This document shows, one piece after another, positions 21,861 to 32,771 of a stretch of DNA of 64,000 nt (its first letter is position 1; each line of letters starts with the position of its first letter). This DNA is from Scilla litardierei. Taxonomy: Eukaryota; Streptophyta; Magnoliopsida; Asparagales; Asparagaceae. The stretch is from the NCBI GenBank assembly GCA_030789695.1, contig CM061139.1, positions 203,519,641 to 203,583,640 of the forward strand, in the 5' to 3' direction. The notes below the pieces were generated by a model. The model made no database searches, had not been told where the DNA came from, and saw only the letters and a list, made by a program, of their open reading frames with translations. The translations under genes were made by a program, and so were the position numbers.

Positions 21861-22982
21861 TCAATGATGATTTTCTAAGGGCATTAATGGAGTGCCTTTG
21901 TAATCTGAAGATAAACGTACGCACAGTAACAAAAGAAGGTGACGCTATGCAAGGGTACATAAAAGAAGGCTACAAATACCATTTAGTTTGGGACGTGCAC
22001 TATGCAAATATTCAGCCCGTGCCTTCTAAGGTATATGATCAAATATAGTCAGTCTTAAACATAGAAACCGGTTCCAGATATTGGCAATTTTGTTTCGCAA
22101 CAGATATTTTGCATGCGGCATTGGATGGCAAGCATGAGTAGAGCTTGAAAACACATTTTAATTTTGGTCTTTGATTTCTCCAATATATCAGTTTGAGCAG
22201 TTTTGAGGGGTTGCAACTGTTCCCGATTGAGTTCTGATATTATCATATAAGAATATTAAACACTGGACCATTTGCTGCTGCAAATGATGCCCGTGTTAAC
22301 TGCTCGTTCTCTTTGATGACTAAAATCAGATTCCCTGCTAATGCTAAAACACAGTATAATTTTTCTAAGATGTCGCTCAACTGATATTTTGATAACTTTT
22401 AGCTTGATCACTACGAAAAATGAGATATTTACCGTTTGTAATCCAAATTTTAATGTATCTTGCCTACTCGCAGGAACTCAAAATGAACAAACATAACATT
22501 GAACGCATGAGGTTAATACAGCGTTTATTTACTAACGAAGAACATGAAGAGAAAACCGAAAAAGAACAAAAGAAAAGAAAACCCATCGTTGATCCTCCAA
22601 TGACCATAATGCACAACAACATAAAACAGGAAAATGAAAGGAAACGAACCAATCGCAAATCGTAGGAATTTTTTACCTGACAGTGGAGAACATCAAGATT
22701 TTAAATTTCTACATATAAATGTCAAAACTTTATCACCACCAACAACGCCCGACTGATCCCAAGAATAACGCGAAGATCGCACAAAAATCAGAACATTGTA
22801 AATAAAGCAGCAGCAAAGATGTAAATTTTCTAAATAAAGAAAGGACTAAACTAGCAAATCTTTAATTACCAGAAACTGTTCGACAAAATGCCTGAACAAA
22901 TAAGAGAGAGAAAGATGAAACGCGTCAAGAAGACAAGAACCAAACTGAACAGCCGGCTTCTAAAGGATCCATCAACGAATCC
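21861..22982. other. non-coding; possible 5' leader introns of the DUF707 gene
   Basis: No complete gene is seen. Minus-strand donor-like sites occur at about 22677 (CTGTCAG/GTAAAA) and 22869 (TTTCTG/GTAATT). These are compatible with untranslated 5' exons of the DUF707 gene, with a first exon in the GC-richer 22870-23150. Confidence 0.25.
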
Positions 22983-23147
22983 ATGGCGGAGGAACAGAGT
23001 GCCACGTCATCCTCGGGCGGCGGCGCTTGCTCAACAAAACAAGTTGTTGTTTGTTGGGATCTCAAGAGACGATTACCAAACGATCGATGTCCTCGATGGG
23101 ATGTGGTAATTAAAAAAGAAACAGCCAAAGGAGAGGCGTACACGTAG
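22983..23147 (+). CDS. short ORF, 54 aa, unrecognised
   Basis: The ORF starts MAEEQSATSSSGGGACSTKQ and ends at the TAG at 23145-23147. The start context CCATGGCGG is good for plants and the region is GC-richer than its surroundings. No family is recognised. It may be a truncated first exon of a plus-strand gene, or chance within the leader of the DUF707 gene on the other strand. Confidence 0.2.
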   Translation: MAEEQSATSSSGGGACSTKQVVVCWDLKRRLPNDRCPRWDVVIKKETAKGEAYT

Positions 23148-23149
23148 AG

Positions 23150-23719
23150 CGGAGCTGTTGCATGTGGTCTTCAAGGAGCGACACTTGTCCATCTTATTTC
23201 TCTTTCTTTTTTAACTTGGCAAATCATTTTCTTCCGAGTATTTTTGGTGGAATGATTTTTCAACTTGCTCAAGTTACATCCATTTGTTTAATAAATAGGG
23301 TTTTTAAGATAGAGGTCCCCCAAAAAATGGGTTATTTTAAAAGAGTCCCCCATTTAATGGCTTTTACAATTTGGTCCCCTAATTTAACTAAATCACTACA
23401 AAAGAGTCCCTAATTTTTAAAAAACCCGATTTTACCCCTCCATCTCTCCTTCCTCCTCCTCCGACGGGCTGCGCGCGCGGCGGGCTTCGCCTGAAAAGAG
23501 GGGGGACCAACTTGTAAAAGCCTGTGTGCTTTTAAAGCAAGTGCACGAACAAATTGGGACCATCCGCAACACTGGGGAGTTAGCCGACGTGGAGTTCAGT
23601 CCACACTTTGTCACGTGTTCGAAATGAATTTGAATACAAAGATTTCATACGGCAAATGCCAGCTAGCCCTACTTTTTAAGTGTTGCTATTTCTAGACAGT
23701 GAATTCAACAACAGATGAC
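23150..23719. other. unclassified repeat-like stretch
   Basis: Phrases such as GAGGTCCCCCAAAAAATGGG, AGAGTCCCCCATTTAATGG and TTTGGTCCCCTAATTTAAC repeat loosely between 23310 and 23420, a pattern seen in plant dispersed repeats. A GC-rich CGCGCGCGGCGGGC lies at about 23470. No gene or clear termini are seen. Confidence 0.3.
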
Positions 23720-23965
23720 TAAGGGCCCGTTTCTTTGGTTGAAAGTGGGTTTTGAGAATCTTGGAGGGGTGTGGAATCTTTGGAGAGAGAAAAGAAGAGT
23801 TTTGTGTTTCTTTTGTTGGAAGTGGGTTTGGAAAGTGGGATTGGGATGTGTATGCGGGTCCCACACAAGAATCTTGTGTTTCTTTGGTTGAATGTGGGAT
23901 TGGGAATGTTGGAAGAAGTTAGTTGAGATTGGGGTGATGATAAACAAGGTGAGATTACCCCCTTG

Positions 23966-24645
23966 ATAGGGAATGCATAGGAAACACATGATAGAAGAGG
24001 GTGAGAAGAGATAACCCAATGTCCCAGCTGCAAGGCATATACATTCCCAGATTCATCAGATATACCATGGTCCCACAGCACTGCATACATATATAAATCA
24101 AGTAGGGAATGCATAGGAAACACTAGATAGAAGAGATAACCCAATGTCACAGCTGCAAGGCATATAAATTCCCAGATTCATCAGATATACCATGGTGCAG
24201 ACATAAATGCATACATTTATAAAGCAAGTAGGGAATGCATAGAAACAAACTTGATAGAAGAGGGTGAGAAGAGAGAACCCAATGTCCCAGCTGCAAGGCA
24301 TATAAATTCCCAGATTCATCAGATATACCATGGTGCCACAGCACTGCATACATATATTAATCAACTAGGGAATGCATAGGAAACACTAGATAAAAGAGGG
24401 TGAGAAGAGATAACCCAATGTCACAGCTGCAAGACATATAAATTCCCAGATTCATCAGATGTACCATGGTGCCACAGCAATGCATACATATATTAATCAA
24501 GTAGGGAATGCATAGGAAACAGTAGAAAAAAGAGGGTGAGAAGAGATAACCCAATGTCACAGCTGCAAGGCATATAAATTCCCAGATTCATCAGATATAC
24601 CATGGTGCCACAGCACTGCATACATATATATATCAACTAGGGTTG
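23966..24645. repeat. 136/137-bp minisatellite, first block (about five units)
   Basis: Unit starts (TAGGGAATGC) fall at about 23966, 24103, 24229, 24366 and 24502, with a truncated one at 24638. Units share GGGTGAGAAGAGATAACCC, GCATATAAATTCCCAGATTC and ATACCATGGTGCCACAGCA. The 24103 unit is about 10 bp shorter. The array starts within sequence continuous with the transposon's left end. Confidence 0.9.
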
Positions 24646-24680
24646 TGGAACATAGTCAAAAAATTCAATGTATCTTCCCA

Positions 24681-25163
24681 TCAACCACTCTTGTTAAGCA
24701 ACATCAATAAAATACCTAACAACAACCCTAAAATTGAAAACAAAACCCACTTAATTGTTTTGTAATCAGCTACATTGCTTTCCATCTTCAACTTGGTCCG
24801 CTCAAATCCCCCCAAGAGCCTTGCAAACCCCGACTGTATCTCTAATAGACGCCTTTCCGAGAATGAAGTGGAATTAGTTGCACAGGTGAGGTTTCTGTCA
24901 TGCTCATCCATTAACTACAGGATCACATATGTGGACCAGTCGGGGTGTGGGGGATCCTTCCATTCGTAGTAGGGGCATTTGTGTGAACCGCGCGAGGGAC
25001 AGCTCCAAAATCTCCTACCTGGATTGGTTCGGGTCCACGAAGTTTTCCTACCAACCTGAAGCCCACAGTAGCAAACCCTCGTGTCAGCGGGATCTGCATC
25101 CAAATCACCCCCTGGCGCCACTCTAGTACGCGACTGAACTGAGGAGATGGACCCGGTACTCAT
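24681..25163 (-). pseudogene. GRF-type zinc-finger protein with C-terminal membrane helix, one in-frame stop
   Basis: From ATG 25163 the frame encodes a GRF zinc finger, with ligands seen in RVCYCGLQVG, NPGRRFWSCP and HKCPYYEWKDP. It reaches TAG at 24915-24917. The same frame continues after the stop for 77 codons and ends in a hydrophobic helix (WVLFSILGLLLGILLMLL). The whole, about 160 aa, matches the small GRF-plus-transmembrane proteins common in plant genomes. The finger binds nucleic acid in better-known proteins; this product's role is unknown. Either the stop is a mutation or the two halves are separate ORFs. It interrupts the minisatellite. Confidence 0.65.
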
Positions 25164-25199
25164 GTGTACCTACCCTGAAAAGAGTAATGGTAGATAGGC

Positions 25200-25662
25200 A
25201 TGCAACAAACGTACAATAAATTTTGAAATATGGGGTTAGAAATAACATAAGAATAATCTAGTGAAAACAAAAAAAAATGTACGACAAAACAGATAAAATT
25301 AAAAAGAAAAAAAATTTGGTGCCCTCAGAAATAAATTTTATCTAATGTTTCCTTGCTGGTTTCTTATGGCATGTGGCTATGAGTAAGATTTTGATAGAAA
25401 GAGGTGTCGCCCCTCTCTTTTATAGTCACATCTCGAAATATTCCACACGTTCTCAGCCACTTCCCAATAAGCGAACCAAAGCAAGGTAACATATTTGTCA
25501 GCTTCATATGCTGCACAATTCATAGGTACCCTAGCCACACTTTCCTCATTGGGCGCCTGAAAAAAAAATGCATACACAGCATCTCCAGCAAATACCACTA
25601 AAGAGATGCACGAGATCATGTGGCCTGTAAATATATACAACATGGGACAACAGGTAGGACAC
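25200..25662. other. non-coding part of the segment interrupting the minisatellite
   Basis: AT-rich upstream region of the GRF ORF. A 100-codon minus-strand frame at 25377-25679 begins inside the inverted minisatellite unit and shows no recognisable domain; I do not call it a gene. Confidence 0.35.
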
Positions 25663-25795
25663 AAGTGTTTCCTATGCATTCCCTACTTGATATAATATAT
25701 GTATGCATTGCTGTGGCACCATGGTATATCTGATGAATCTGGAATTTATATGCCTTGCAGCTGGGACATTGGGTTCTCTCTTCTCACCCTCTTTT
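25663..25795 (-). repeat. single minisatellite unit in inverted orientation
   Basis: The reverse complement of the array unit is clear: TTTCCTATGCATTCCCTAC, then GCACCATGGTATATCTGATG, then GGGTTCTCTCTTCTCACCC. With the forward block ending at 24645 it brackets the GRF segment as an inverted pair, pointing to an inversion or a nested rearrangement. Confidence 0.85.
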
Positions 25796-25860
25796 TTCAG
25801 CTGGGTTATAATTGAAGGAAGGCCAGAATAAAAAACAGCTCATGGCGATGAACGAAGAAA

Positions 25861-26484
25861 AGTGAAAATGCGAAGCCCTCAGGTATATTGTTTTCTATCA
25901 TGCTTTCATGCATATGGTTGCGAGGATGTGGAACATGCTGAACCTACCCATAATGTCTGCTGCATTGGGGGCAGAATTAATACACGAATCTACGCAGCCA
26001 GGCAATCCGAATAATTGAGGGACCATATATCTTTATGCAACACAGACAGAGTGGTGCAAGCATGTATCCACAATCCCGCCATCCTATATGCTGAGAGTGA
26101 TATATGTATGCCTTCCTTAAAACTTAATATCATCATTGGGCTTCACCATCAAAGAAATAGATCTCATATCGATGACCGTCGGAAAGTGAAAATGCGAAGC
26201 CCTCAGGTAAATTGTATTCTATCATGCTTTCATGCATATGGTTGCGAGGATGTGGAACATGCTGAACCTACCCATAATGTCTGCTGCATTGGGGGCAGAA
26301 TTAATACACGAAGCTACGCAGCCAGGCAATCCGAATAATTGAGGGACCATATATCTTTATGCAACACAGACAGAGTGGTGCAAGCATGTATCCACAGTCC
26401 CGCCATCCTATATGCTGAGAGTGATATATGTATGCCTTCCTTAAAACTGAATATCATCATTGGGCTTCACAATCAAAGAAATAG
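25861..26484. repeat. 300-bp direct duplication, period 324 bp
   Basis: Copies at 25861-26161 and 26185-26484 begin AGTGAAAATGCGAAGCCCTC and end CATCAAAGAAATAG. They differ at only a few bases by eye, with a 24-bp spacer. Neither copy has a convincing ORF. The high identity suggests a recent event. Confidence 0.9.
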
Positions 26485-26504
26485 GGAACTCAAGAATGCA
26501 TCTT

Positions 26505-28560
26505 GGTAACTCAAGAATGCATCGGAAACACTTGATAATATAGGGTGAGAAGAGATACCCCAATGACACAACTGCAAGGCATATTCATTCCCAGATTCAT
26601 CAGATATACCATGGTGCCACGGCAAGGCATACATATATAAATCAAGTAGGGAATGCATAGGAAACAGTAGATAAAAGAGGGTGAGAAGAGATAACCCAAT
26701 GTCCCAGCTGCAAGGCATATAAATTCCCAGATTCTTCAGATATACCATGGTGCCACAGCAATGCATCTTGTTACCTCAAGAATGCATATGAAACACTTGG
26801 CTGCCATAGGGTGAGAAGAGATAACCCAATGACACAACTGCAAGGCATATAAATTCCCAGATTCATCAGATATACCATGGTGCATACATAATTGCATACA
26901 TATATAAATCAAGTAGGGAATGCGTAGAAACCACTTGATAAAAGAGGGTGAGAAGAGAGAAACCAAGGAGCAGCCTACTGCATGGCATATAAATTCCCAG
27001 ATTCTTCAGATATAACATGGTGCCTCAGCAATGCATACATATATAAATCAAGTAGGGAATGCGTAGAAACCACTTGATAAAAGAGGGTGAGAAGAGAGAA
27101 ACCAAGGAGCAGCCTACTGCATGGCATATAAATTCCCAGATTCTTCAGATATAACATGGTGCATCAGCAATGCATACATATATAAATCAAGCAGGGAATG
27201 CATAGGAACCACTTGATAAAATAGGGTGAGAAGAGAGAAACCAAGGAGCCAACTGCATGGCATATAAATTCCCAGATTCATCAGATATAACATGGTGCCT
27301 CAGCAATGCATACATATATAAATCAAGTAGGGAATGCGTAGAAACCACTTGATAAAAGAGGGTGAGAAGAGAGAAACCAAGGAGCAGCCTACTGCATGGC
27401 ATATAAATTCCCAGATTCTTCAGATATAACATGGTGCCTCAGCAATGCATACATATATAAATCAAGTAGGGAATGCTTAGAAACCACTTGATACAAGAGG
27501 GTGAGAAGAGAGAAACCAAGGAGCCAACTGCATGGCATATAAATTCCCAGATTCTTCAGATATAACATGGTGCATCAGCAATGCATACATATATAAATCA
27601 AGCAGGGAATGCATAGGAACCACTTGATAAAATAGGGTGAGAAGAGAGAAACCAAGGAGCCAACTGCATGGCATATAAATTCCCAGATTCATCAGATATA
27701 ACATGGTGCCTCAGCAATGCATACATATATAAATCAAGTAGGGAATGCGTAGAAACCACTTGATAAAAGAGGGTGAGAAGAGAGAAACCAAGGAGCAGCC
27801 TACTGCATGGCATATAAATTCCCAGATTCTTCAGATATAACATGGTGCCTCAGCAATGCATACATATATAAATCAAGTAGGGAATGATTAGAAACCACTT
27901 GATACAAGAGGGTGAGAAGAGAGAAACCAATGAGCCAACTGCATGGCATATAAATTCCCAGATTCATCAGATATATCATGGTGCATCAGCAATGCATACA
28001 TATATAAATCAAGCAGGGAATGCATAGGAACCACTTGATAAAATAGGGTGAGAAGAGAGAAACCAAGGAGCCAACTGCATGGCATATAAATTCCCAGATT
28101 CATCAGATATAACATGGTGCCTCAGCAATGCATACATATATAAATCAAGCAGGGAATGCATAGGAAACAAAAGATAAAAGAGGGTGAGAAGAGAGAAACC
28201 AAGGAGCAGCCAACTGCATGGCATATAAATTCCCAGATTCATCAGATATATCATGGTGCCTCAGCAATGCATACATATATAAATCAAGCAGGGAATGCAT
28301 AGGAAACACTAGATAAAAGAGGGTGAGAAGAGAGAACCCAAGCAGCCAACTGCATGGCATATAAATTCCCAGATTCATCAGATAACCCAATGACCCTGAA
28401 GCAAGGCATATATATAAATCTAGTAGGGAATGCATAGAAACCACTTGATAAAAGAGGGTGAGAAGAGATAACCCAATGAAGATACACCATGGAGCAACTG
28501 CAAGGCATATATATAGCATGGAGGCAACTGCAAGGCATATATATACAGATACCATACAGA
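26505..28560. repeat. 136/139-bp minisatellite, second block, with a 411-bp higher-order repeat
   Basis: Unit starts at about 26647, 26914, 27053, 27192, 27328, 27467, 27603, 27739, 27878, 28014, 28150, 28289 and 28414 give spacings of mostly 136 or 139 bp; the first interval holds two units. The 3-bp difference is CAGCCTACTG versus CCAACTG. Blocks from 27187 and 27598 translate identically over 81 residues and lie 411 bp (three units) apart, as do the related blocks at 27477 and 27888. That shows a three-unit higher-order repeat. Minus-strand open frames in it are chance by-products. Confidence 0.9.
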
Positions 28561-28822
28561 TACCACGATAAACTACGCCTGGCATCAACGGTACCTAATA
28601 CTTCAGTCTACTGCTTCCCCAAGGTCCAAACAAAATACATCAACGCCCCACCATACTCCATCCTTCCCAACTAACACCCAAAATACATCCAACATAATCC
28701 CCTTAATCTTCCATAATTGTTACGACCAAAATAAGCATAGTCCAGACCCACTGTACACCCAAAATACCACCACCACCATCCACCTTCCATCCATGGCACC
28801 TATGAAACTCCAACCTACGGGT

Positions 28823-30319
28823 TCACGGACCTACACTGGAGTCATATCCAGCATCCCTTAAATCACTTTTAATCTCAGCAATTTTGGCCTCCATCATCAT
28901 CTTCTTTGCATCTGCAGGCACTGCCAAAAATCTCTTCGCTGCCAATTCATCCTTGCTGAAGTGGGTATACAACATAAGTAGTACGTCTCTAGGATACTCC
29001 TGAAAAGCATATACACTATCTGCAAGCTCCTTCATCCAGTTATGTTGTGTGCGCATTATCGCTTGCGCGACCAATGCAACATTGTCTGAAATGTTCTGAA
29101 ATACTTCAGTCACATCCCTCACGGGCCGCCTTCGATTTTTCTTTTTGCCCACCGATGGTGGGGTAGGATGTCCTGACCCAGCTGATCTACAATCATTTGC
29201 TGACGCACTGGGGGGGATGTCATGTGGTGCATCATCGCTAGGAGATGGAATATGAGTCGAGCCCTCTCCATCTCCTTCATCAACCGGGCCGCCGAAGTTA
29301 TCGTACACCGACTTCTTGAAATCCCCCTTCGCAGCGTCATCCCCTATGATCATCACCAGTGCATCATACCATGGTAAAGGTTTGTTGACATAGTCTCGCT
29401 TCCGATAGTTTGCCTGCACAAATATAAGATCATTTATGATCATGTTTAATATTTTCTGAAATTATTATACACTGAGGAAACCTATACTGTATGTATAAGT
29501 AAATACCGATGCCCATGTCGCATATGTAACTGGATCCATTGTTATCATCTTCGTCTCTTCACACCAACCAGCGCCACTTAAGCCCATGCACTCTTGGACA
29601 TCTTTAAGACGGGTCCGTAGTGCTTTCATGTGATTGCGTACATTCCCACTTGTATACGTTGTACCATACAAGGAATTGATATACGCAGCAGCAAGAGTGA
29701 AAGCAGTCCCTTTGAAGGTCTTATCGACCTTATTGCCATTCATAGCCTGTTCTGCTAGGAACAGAATAAGGGAAGCATCATGCTCAGCCGTCCACACTAC
29801 GTTCTGTCGGTTAGAAGATGCAGGACCCTTGCCTTTTTTCCTTGGGCTATCCACAGATACATCCCCCTCTTCGCTTCGCCGGCTTGACTTTCTAGATGAG
29901 TCGCTTCCGGCAGTTTGTTCATTCCCACTTTGGGTCGACTGCATCCTTCCACTAGGGGTCAAAGGACGTGCAGCAGCAGTTTGAGCTACATGGCTTCCCA
30001 CTGATATCATTTCCCCCGCTTGAAGTAGATGCATGTATCCTGAGTCAGCCTGAGGGGAAATCGACATAGGCATGGGCAGTTGAATGCCAAACTGGTGATA
30101 TTGATGGTATGGCACATGTTGGGTAACTCCTGGGTAGGTAGGAGCTGGAAATTGTGCAGGATTCAACCTCCTCGGAATAGGGCGGCCCAGAAGTGGATCT
30201 AGCCGTGGATCGACCTCTCCCCACTAAGGAATATAGGAAGGGTCATAGTATTGTGGCACTGGAGCACGACCCTCCCGCCTTGGGTCGCTGCCTTGACCCG
30301 CATTTGGTGACCCATCCAT
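28823..30319 (-). CDS. PIF/Harbinger ORF1: Myb/SANT-like DNA-binding protein, with an early in-frame stop
   Basis: Two exons, 29507-30319 and 28823-29413, join ATWAS to ANYRKRDYVNKPLPWYDA across a GT..AG intron. The Myb/SANT-like domain (about 29520-29780) shows VVWTAEHDASLILFLAEQ, FKGTAFTLAAAYIN and GNVRNHMKALRTRLKDVQEC. A basic stretch (SRKSSRRSEEGD, SPRKKGKG) precedes it as a likely nuclear signal. In this superfamily the protein partners the transposase and binds the element ends. From the most upstream ATG (30319) codon 32 is TAG (30224-30226). The next ATG, at 30166, leaves the domain intact. Confidence 0.8.
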
Positions 30320-30338
30320 ACCTGCCACATGTATTATA

Positions 30339-30520
30339 AGTTAATAACCATGATATAGAAGGGATATTGTCTTCAACCAACCAACACATGATGCATAAAA
30401 TGTCATAATCATCATATGTAGCATAATTAAGTTAATAACCATGCTATAGTAAGGAAATTATCTTCAACTAACCAACCCATGATGCAACAAATGTCATAAT
30501 CATCATATGTTACATAATGA
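30339..30520. repeat. 91-bp tandem duplication between the two transposon genes
   Basis: The phrase AGTTAATAACCATG recurs 91 bp later, followed in both copies by CAACCAACA/CTAACCAACC, CATGATGCA and AAATGTCATAATCATCATAT. It is non-coding and occupies most of the spacer between the Myb-like ORF and the transposase stop. Confidence 0.8.
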
Positions 30521-30576
30521 GACACACTCTAGTCATACGAAATAGGATCAGCCTAACTGTTATTTAACGGAGAAGC

Positions 30577-32029
30577 TCATAGGCCCTGCTCCCCCGTGTT
30601 CCCATTATTATGTATGTTACAGTAGTCCACCCACATTTCCCAAGCTATATGATCCCTACGCCTTTTCCATTCATCCCTCTGTTCGGTTTGTTCACGAACA
30701 CGCAATTGCTGGGAAAGATCCATAACGGCGTCACCATGATCATCAATGTCATCCCCATCATCGTCACCTTCATCACCATCTTCTTCATTAAGCTGCGGGT
30801 CATGAGGATCTGCTATTTGGACGTAGTTATGAAGTACGGTGCAAGCAAGGACGGTATCAACCTGACTTCTGAATGGGTAGTGCGGCTTTGAAGTCAAAAT
30901 TTTGAACTTGTTCTTGAGTATACCAAATGTCGACTCAATCTTTGTTCTTAAGGAAGAATGGCGCAGGTTGAAGAGCTCTCTGTGATTACGAGGGACGCGA
31001 TCAGTATGGTCCTTGAGATGGTATCTAACTCCCCTATAAGGCGATATGAAACCTGGCATAGTCGTATACCCAGCATCGCAAAGGTAATATTTACCTACAT
31101 TCAAAAATAAAAAACCAATTTATTTTCCAACGTTATCGTATGGCCGTATATAAATTAAATGTGTAATAGTATGCCTAATACCTTCATAAACTCGAAGCCC
31201 CATGGGGGGAGGTATAGACAAGGCATCCTTCAGGACCGTAAAATCGTTGGCTGATCCTTCCCACCCGGCCAGTACGTACGTGAATCTTTTATTTGGTGTA
31301 ACTTCTGCTAGCACATTTTGCGTCACCCCTTTACGCCCTCTAAAGCGGGGTACAAGCTTCACTGGGAGCATGGCATCTATATGCGTCCCATCAATGATAC
31401 CAATGCAATCCTATAAGGTCAGAAATAATGAGGATTGTTATATCAACATAACCAAAAATTATTAATATACTGCCACATATAACTACTTTCACACATACCT
31501 TAAAATAAGGAAACCAATTCTGATTACTGACTATCTCTGGTGGCGTCTCATTAGGAGCTTGCTTCATGTACATATCCCGTAGTGAACACACTCCAGCCAT
31601 AACTTTGTTAAAGTATCGGCTAACTGTCCCCCCTCCCCTGATAAAATCCACTTGCATTACTCTATTCTTTGACTTGTGCCCTACAATGTGAAGGAACATG
31701 GCCACCTGCTCCTCTACAGAGACATGTATAGTGTCATTGAGAAGCCCACTATTTCGCATTAATGATGCAAGATTCATGAACGCATGTACTCGCATTCGTA
31801 AGTAGCTTAAACAACTACTATCAGACCCATGCAAAATTCTCCTCATGTGGGCTTTCCTATGCAGATCCCGCATAGCTGATGGCTCTCTAGGTATAGGGTT
31901 GGCCCTATCAACGTGGTAGAGTTGTAAAGCTAAGATGACAAACATAATAGCAGACGCGGCAGCGGTACACGTATCAATCCCCAGACTGTCTCCTTCTCTA
32001 TCCATGGCCACCTTATTTGCATCAAACAT
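30577..32029 (-). CDS. PIF/Harbinger DDE transposase, 425 aa, apparently intact
   Basis: Three exons (31499-32029, 31182-31410, 30577-31094) with canonical borders and matching phases give 425 codons plus stop, with no internal stop or frameshift. The N-terminal part (about residues 60-160) is the helix-turn-helix region. The DDE_Tnp_4 nuclease core shows the first Asp in IGIIDGTHIDAM, the second in GWEGSANDFTVL and the catalytic Glu in KIESTFGILKNKF; GKYYLCDAGY and ACTVLHNYVQI are family landmarks. An acidic tract (EEDGDEGDDDGDDIDD) lies near the C terminus. It would cut and rejoin the element at TAA-type sites with its Myb-like partner. This is the best-preserved mobile-element gene in the window. 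Confidence 0.92.
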
Positions 32030-32180
32030 ATCTTACCTCATAAGTGATTACTTACATATGATTTGAACATGGAGTAGTGCAGCGGATAATGATGCAAACT
32101 AACAGAAATTAACATCTTTTCCCCGTAATAACCTTAAGCTGTTAAAATAAAACAATATAAAACATATACAACGTGTTCCA

Positions 32181-32262
32181 TGTTTCTTTCATAAACTTTG
32201 GTTTGGAAAGTGGGCTTGGCCCAATATTCACAGGTCCAATCTTGCACTGTTTGACATTTCTG
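32181..32262 (+). repeat. internal inverted copy of the transposon's right subterminal sequence
   Basis: TGTTTCTTTCATAAACTTTG, then AAAGTGGGCTTGGCCCA and TCTTGCACTGTTTGACATTT, match the reverse complement of 33740-33823 at most positions. The outer GGGGC is missing here. This could be the left end of an older non-autonomous relative, or a duplicated terminus. Confidence 0.65.
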
Positions 32263-32771
32263 TATGCTAGAATGAATGCTTTAGCCCTCAGAAATTATTT
32301 TAATTCATGTTACACTCTGGTTGCAACTCCATTGTTGATCCAAATACATTCCCCAATTAATTTTTCCCTTTTTTTGGAAAATCACAGGCTTTCTTTTCAT
32401 TTGTGTCCGAATCTTAATGTAGCCCTGGAATCATATAACTTTGGTTCTTTTCATTTGGAATCATATAACATCTCACCTCACTGCGGATTACCATCATAAA
32501 TTAAAAAACAAATGGGGAATAATTTGAGCCAACATGCATGCCATCCAGAGCTATCTTTGGGGTCACATTGCGTCATCGCTATCATATCACCTTTTCATCA
32601 TCGGGCTTTACTATAACAAAGGGCCTCATTTTTCACACATTCTTTAATATCGTCACATTTTAATAATTTAGATATGATTTGTCTCTCGGATAAACTGACA
32701 TGCAAGCTCCCACTGTTAGGCTTTTCTTACCCCAAAATCCTCTCGTTTGTTTCATTCAACCCACATTTTAA

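Noticed and set aside
25377..25679. 100-codon minus-strand frame with several Cys
   Set aside because: It starts inside an inverted satellite unit and shows no domain pattern.
23966..28560. CRISPR-like array
   Set aside because: Units are 136-139 bp and wholly repeated without unique spacers, and this is plant nuclear DNA.
26473..28588. Many minus-strand frames with a repeated NLGIYMPCS-like peptide
   Set aside because: They follow the 136/139-bp satellite period, have no start context or domain, and change frame between units of 136 and 139 bp.
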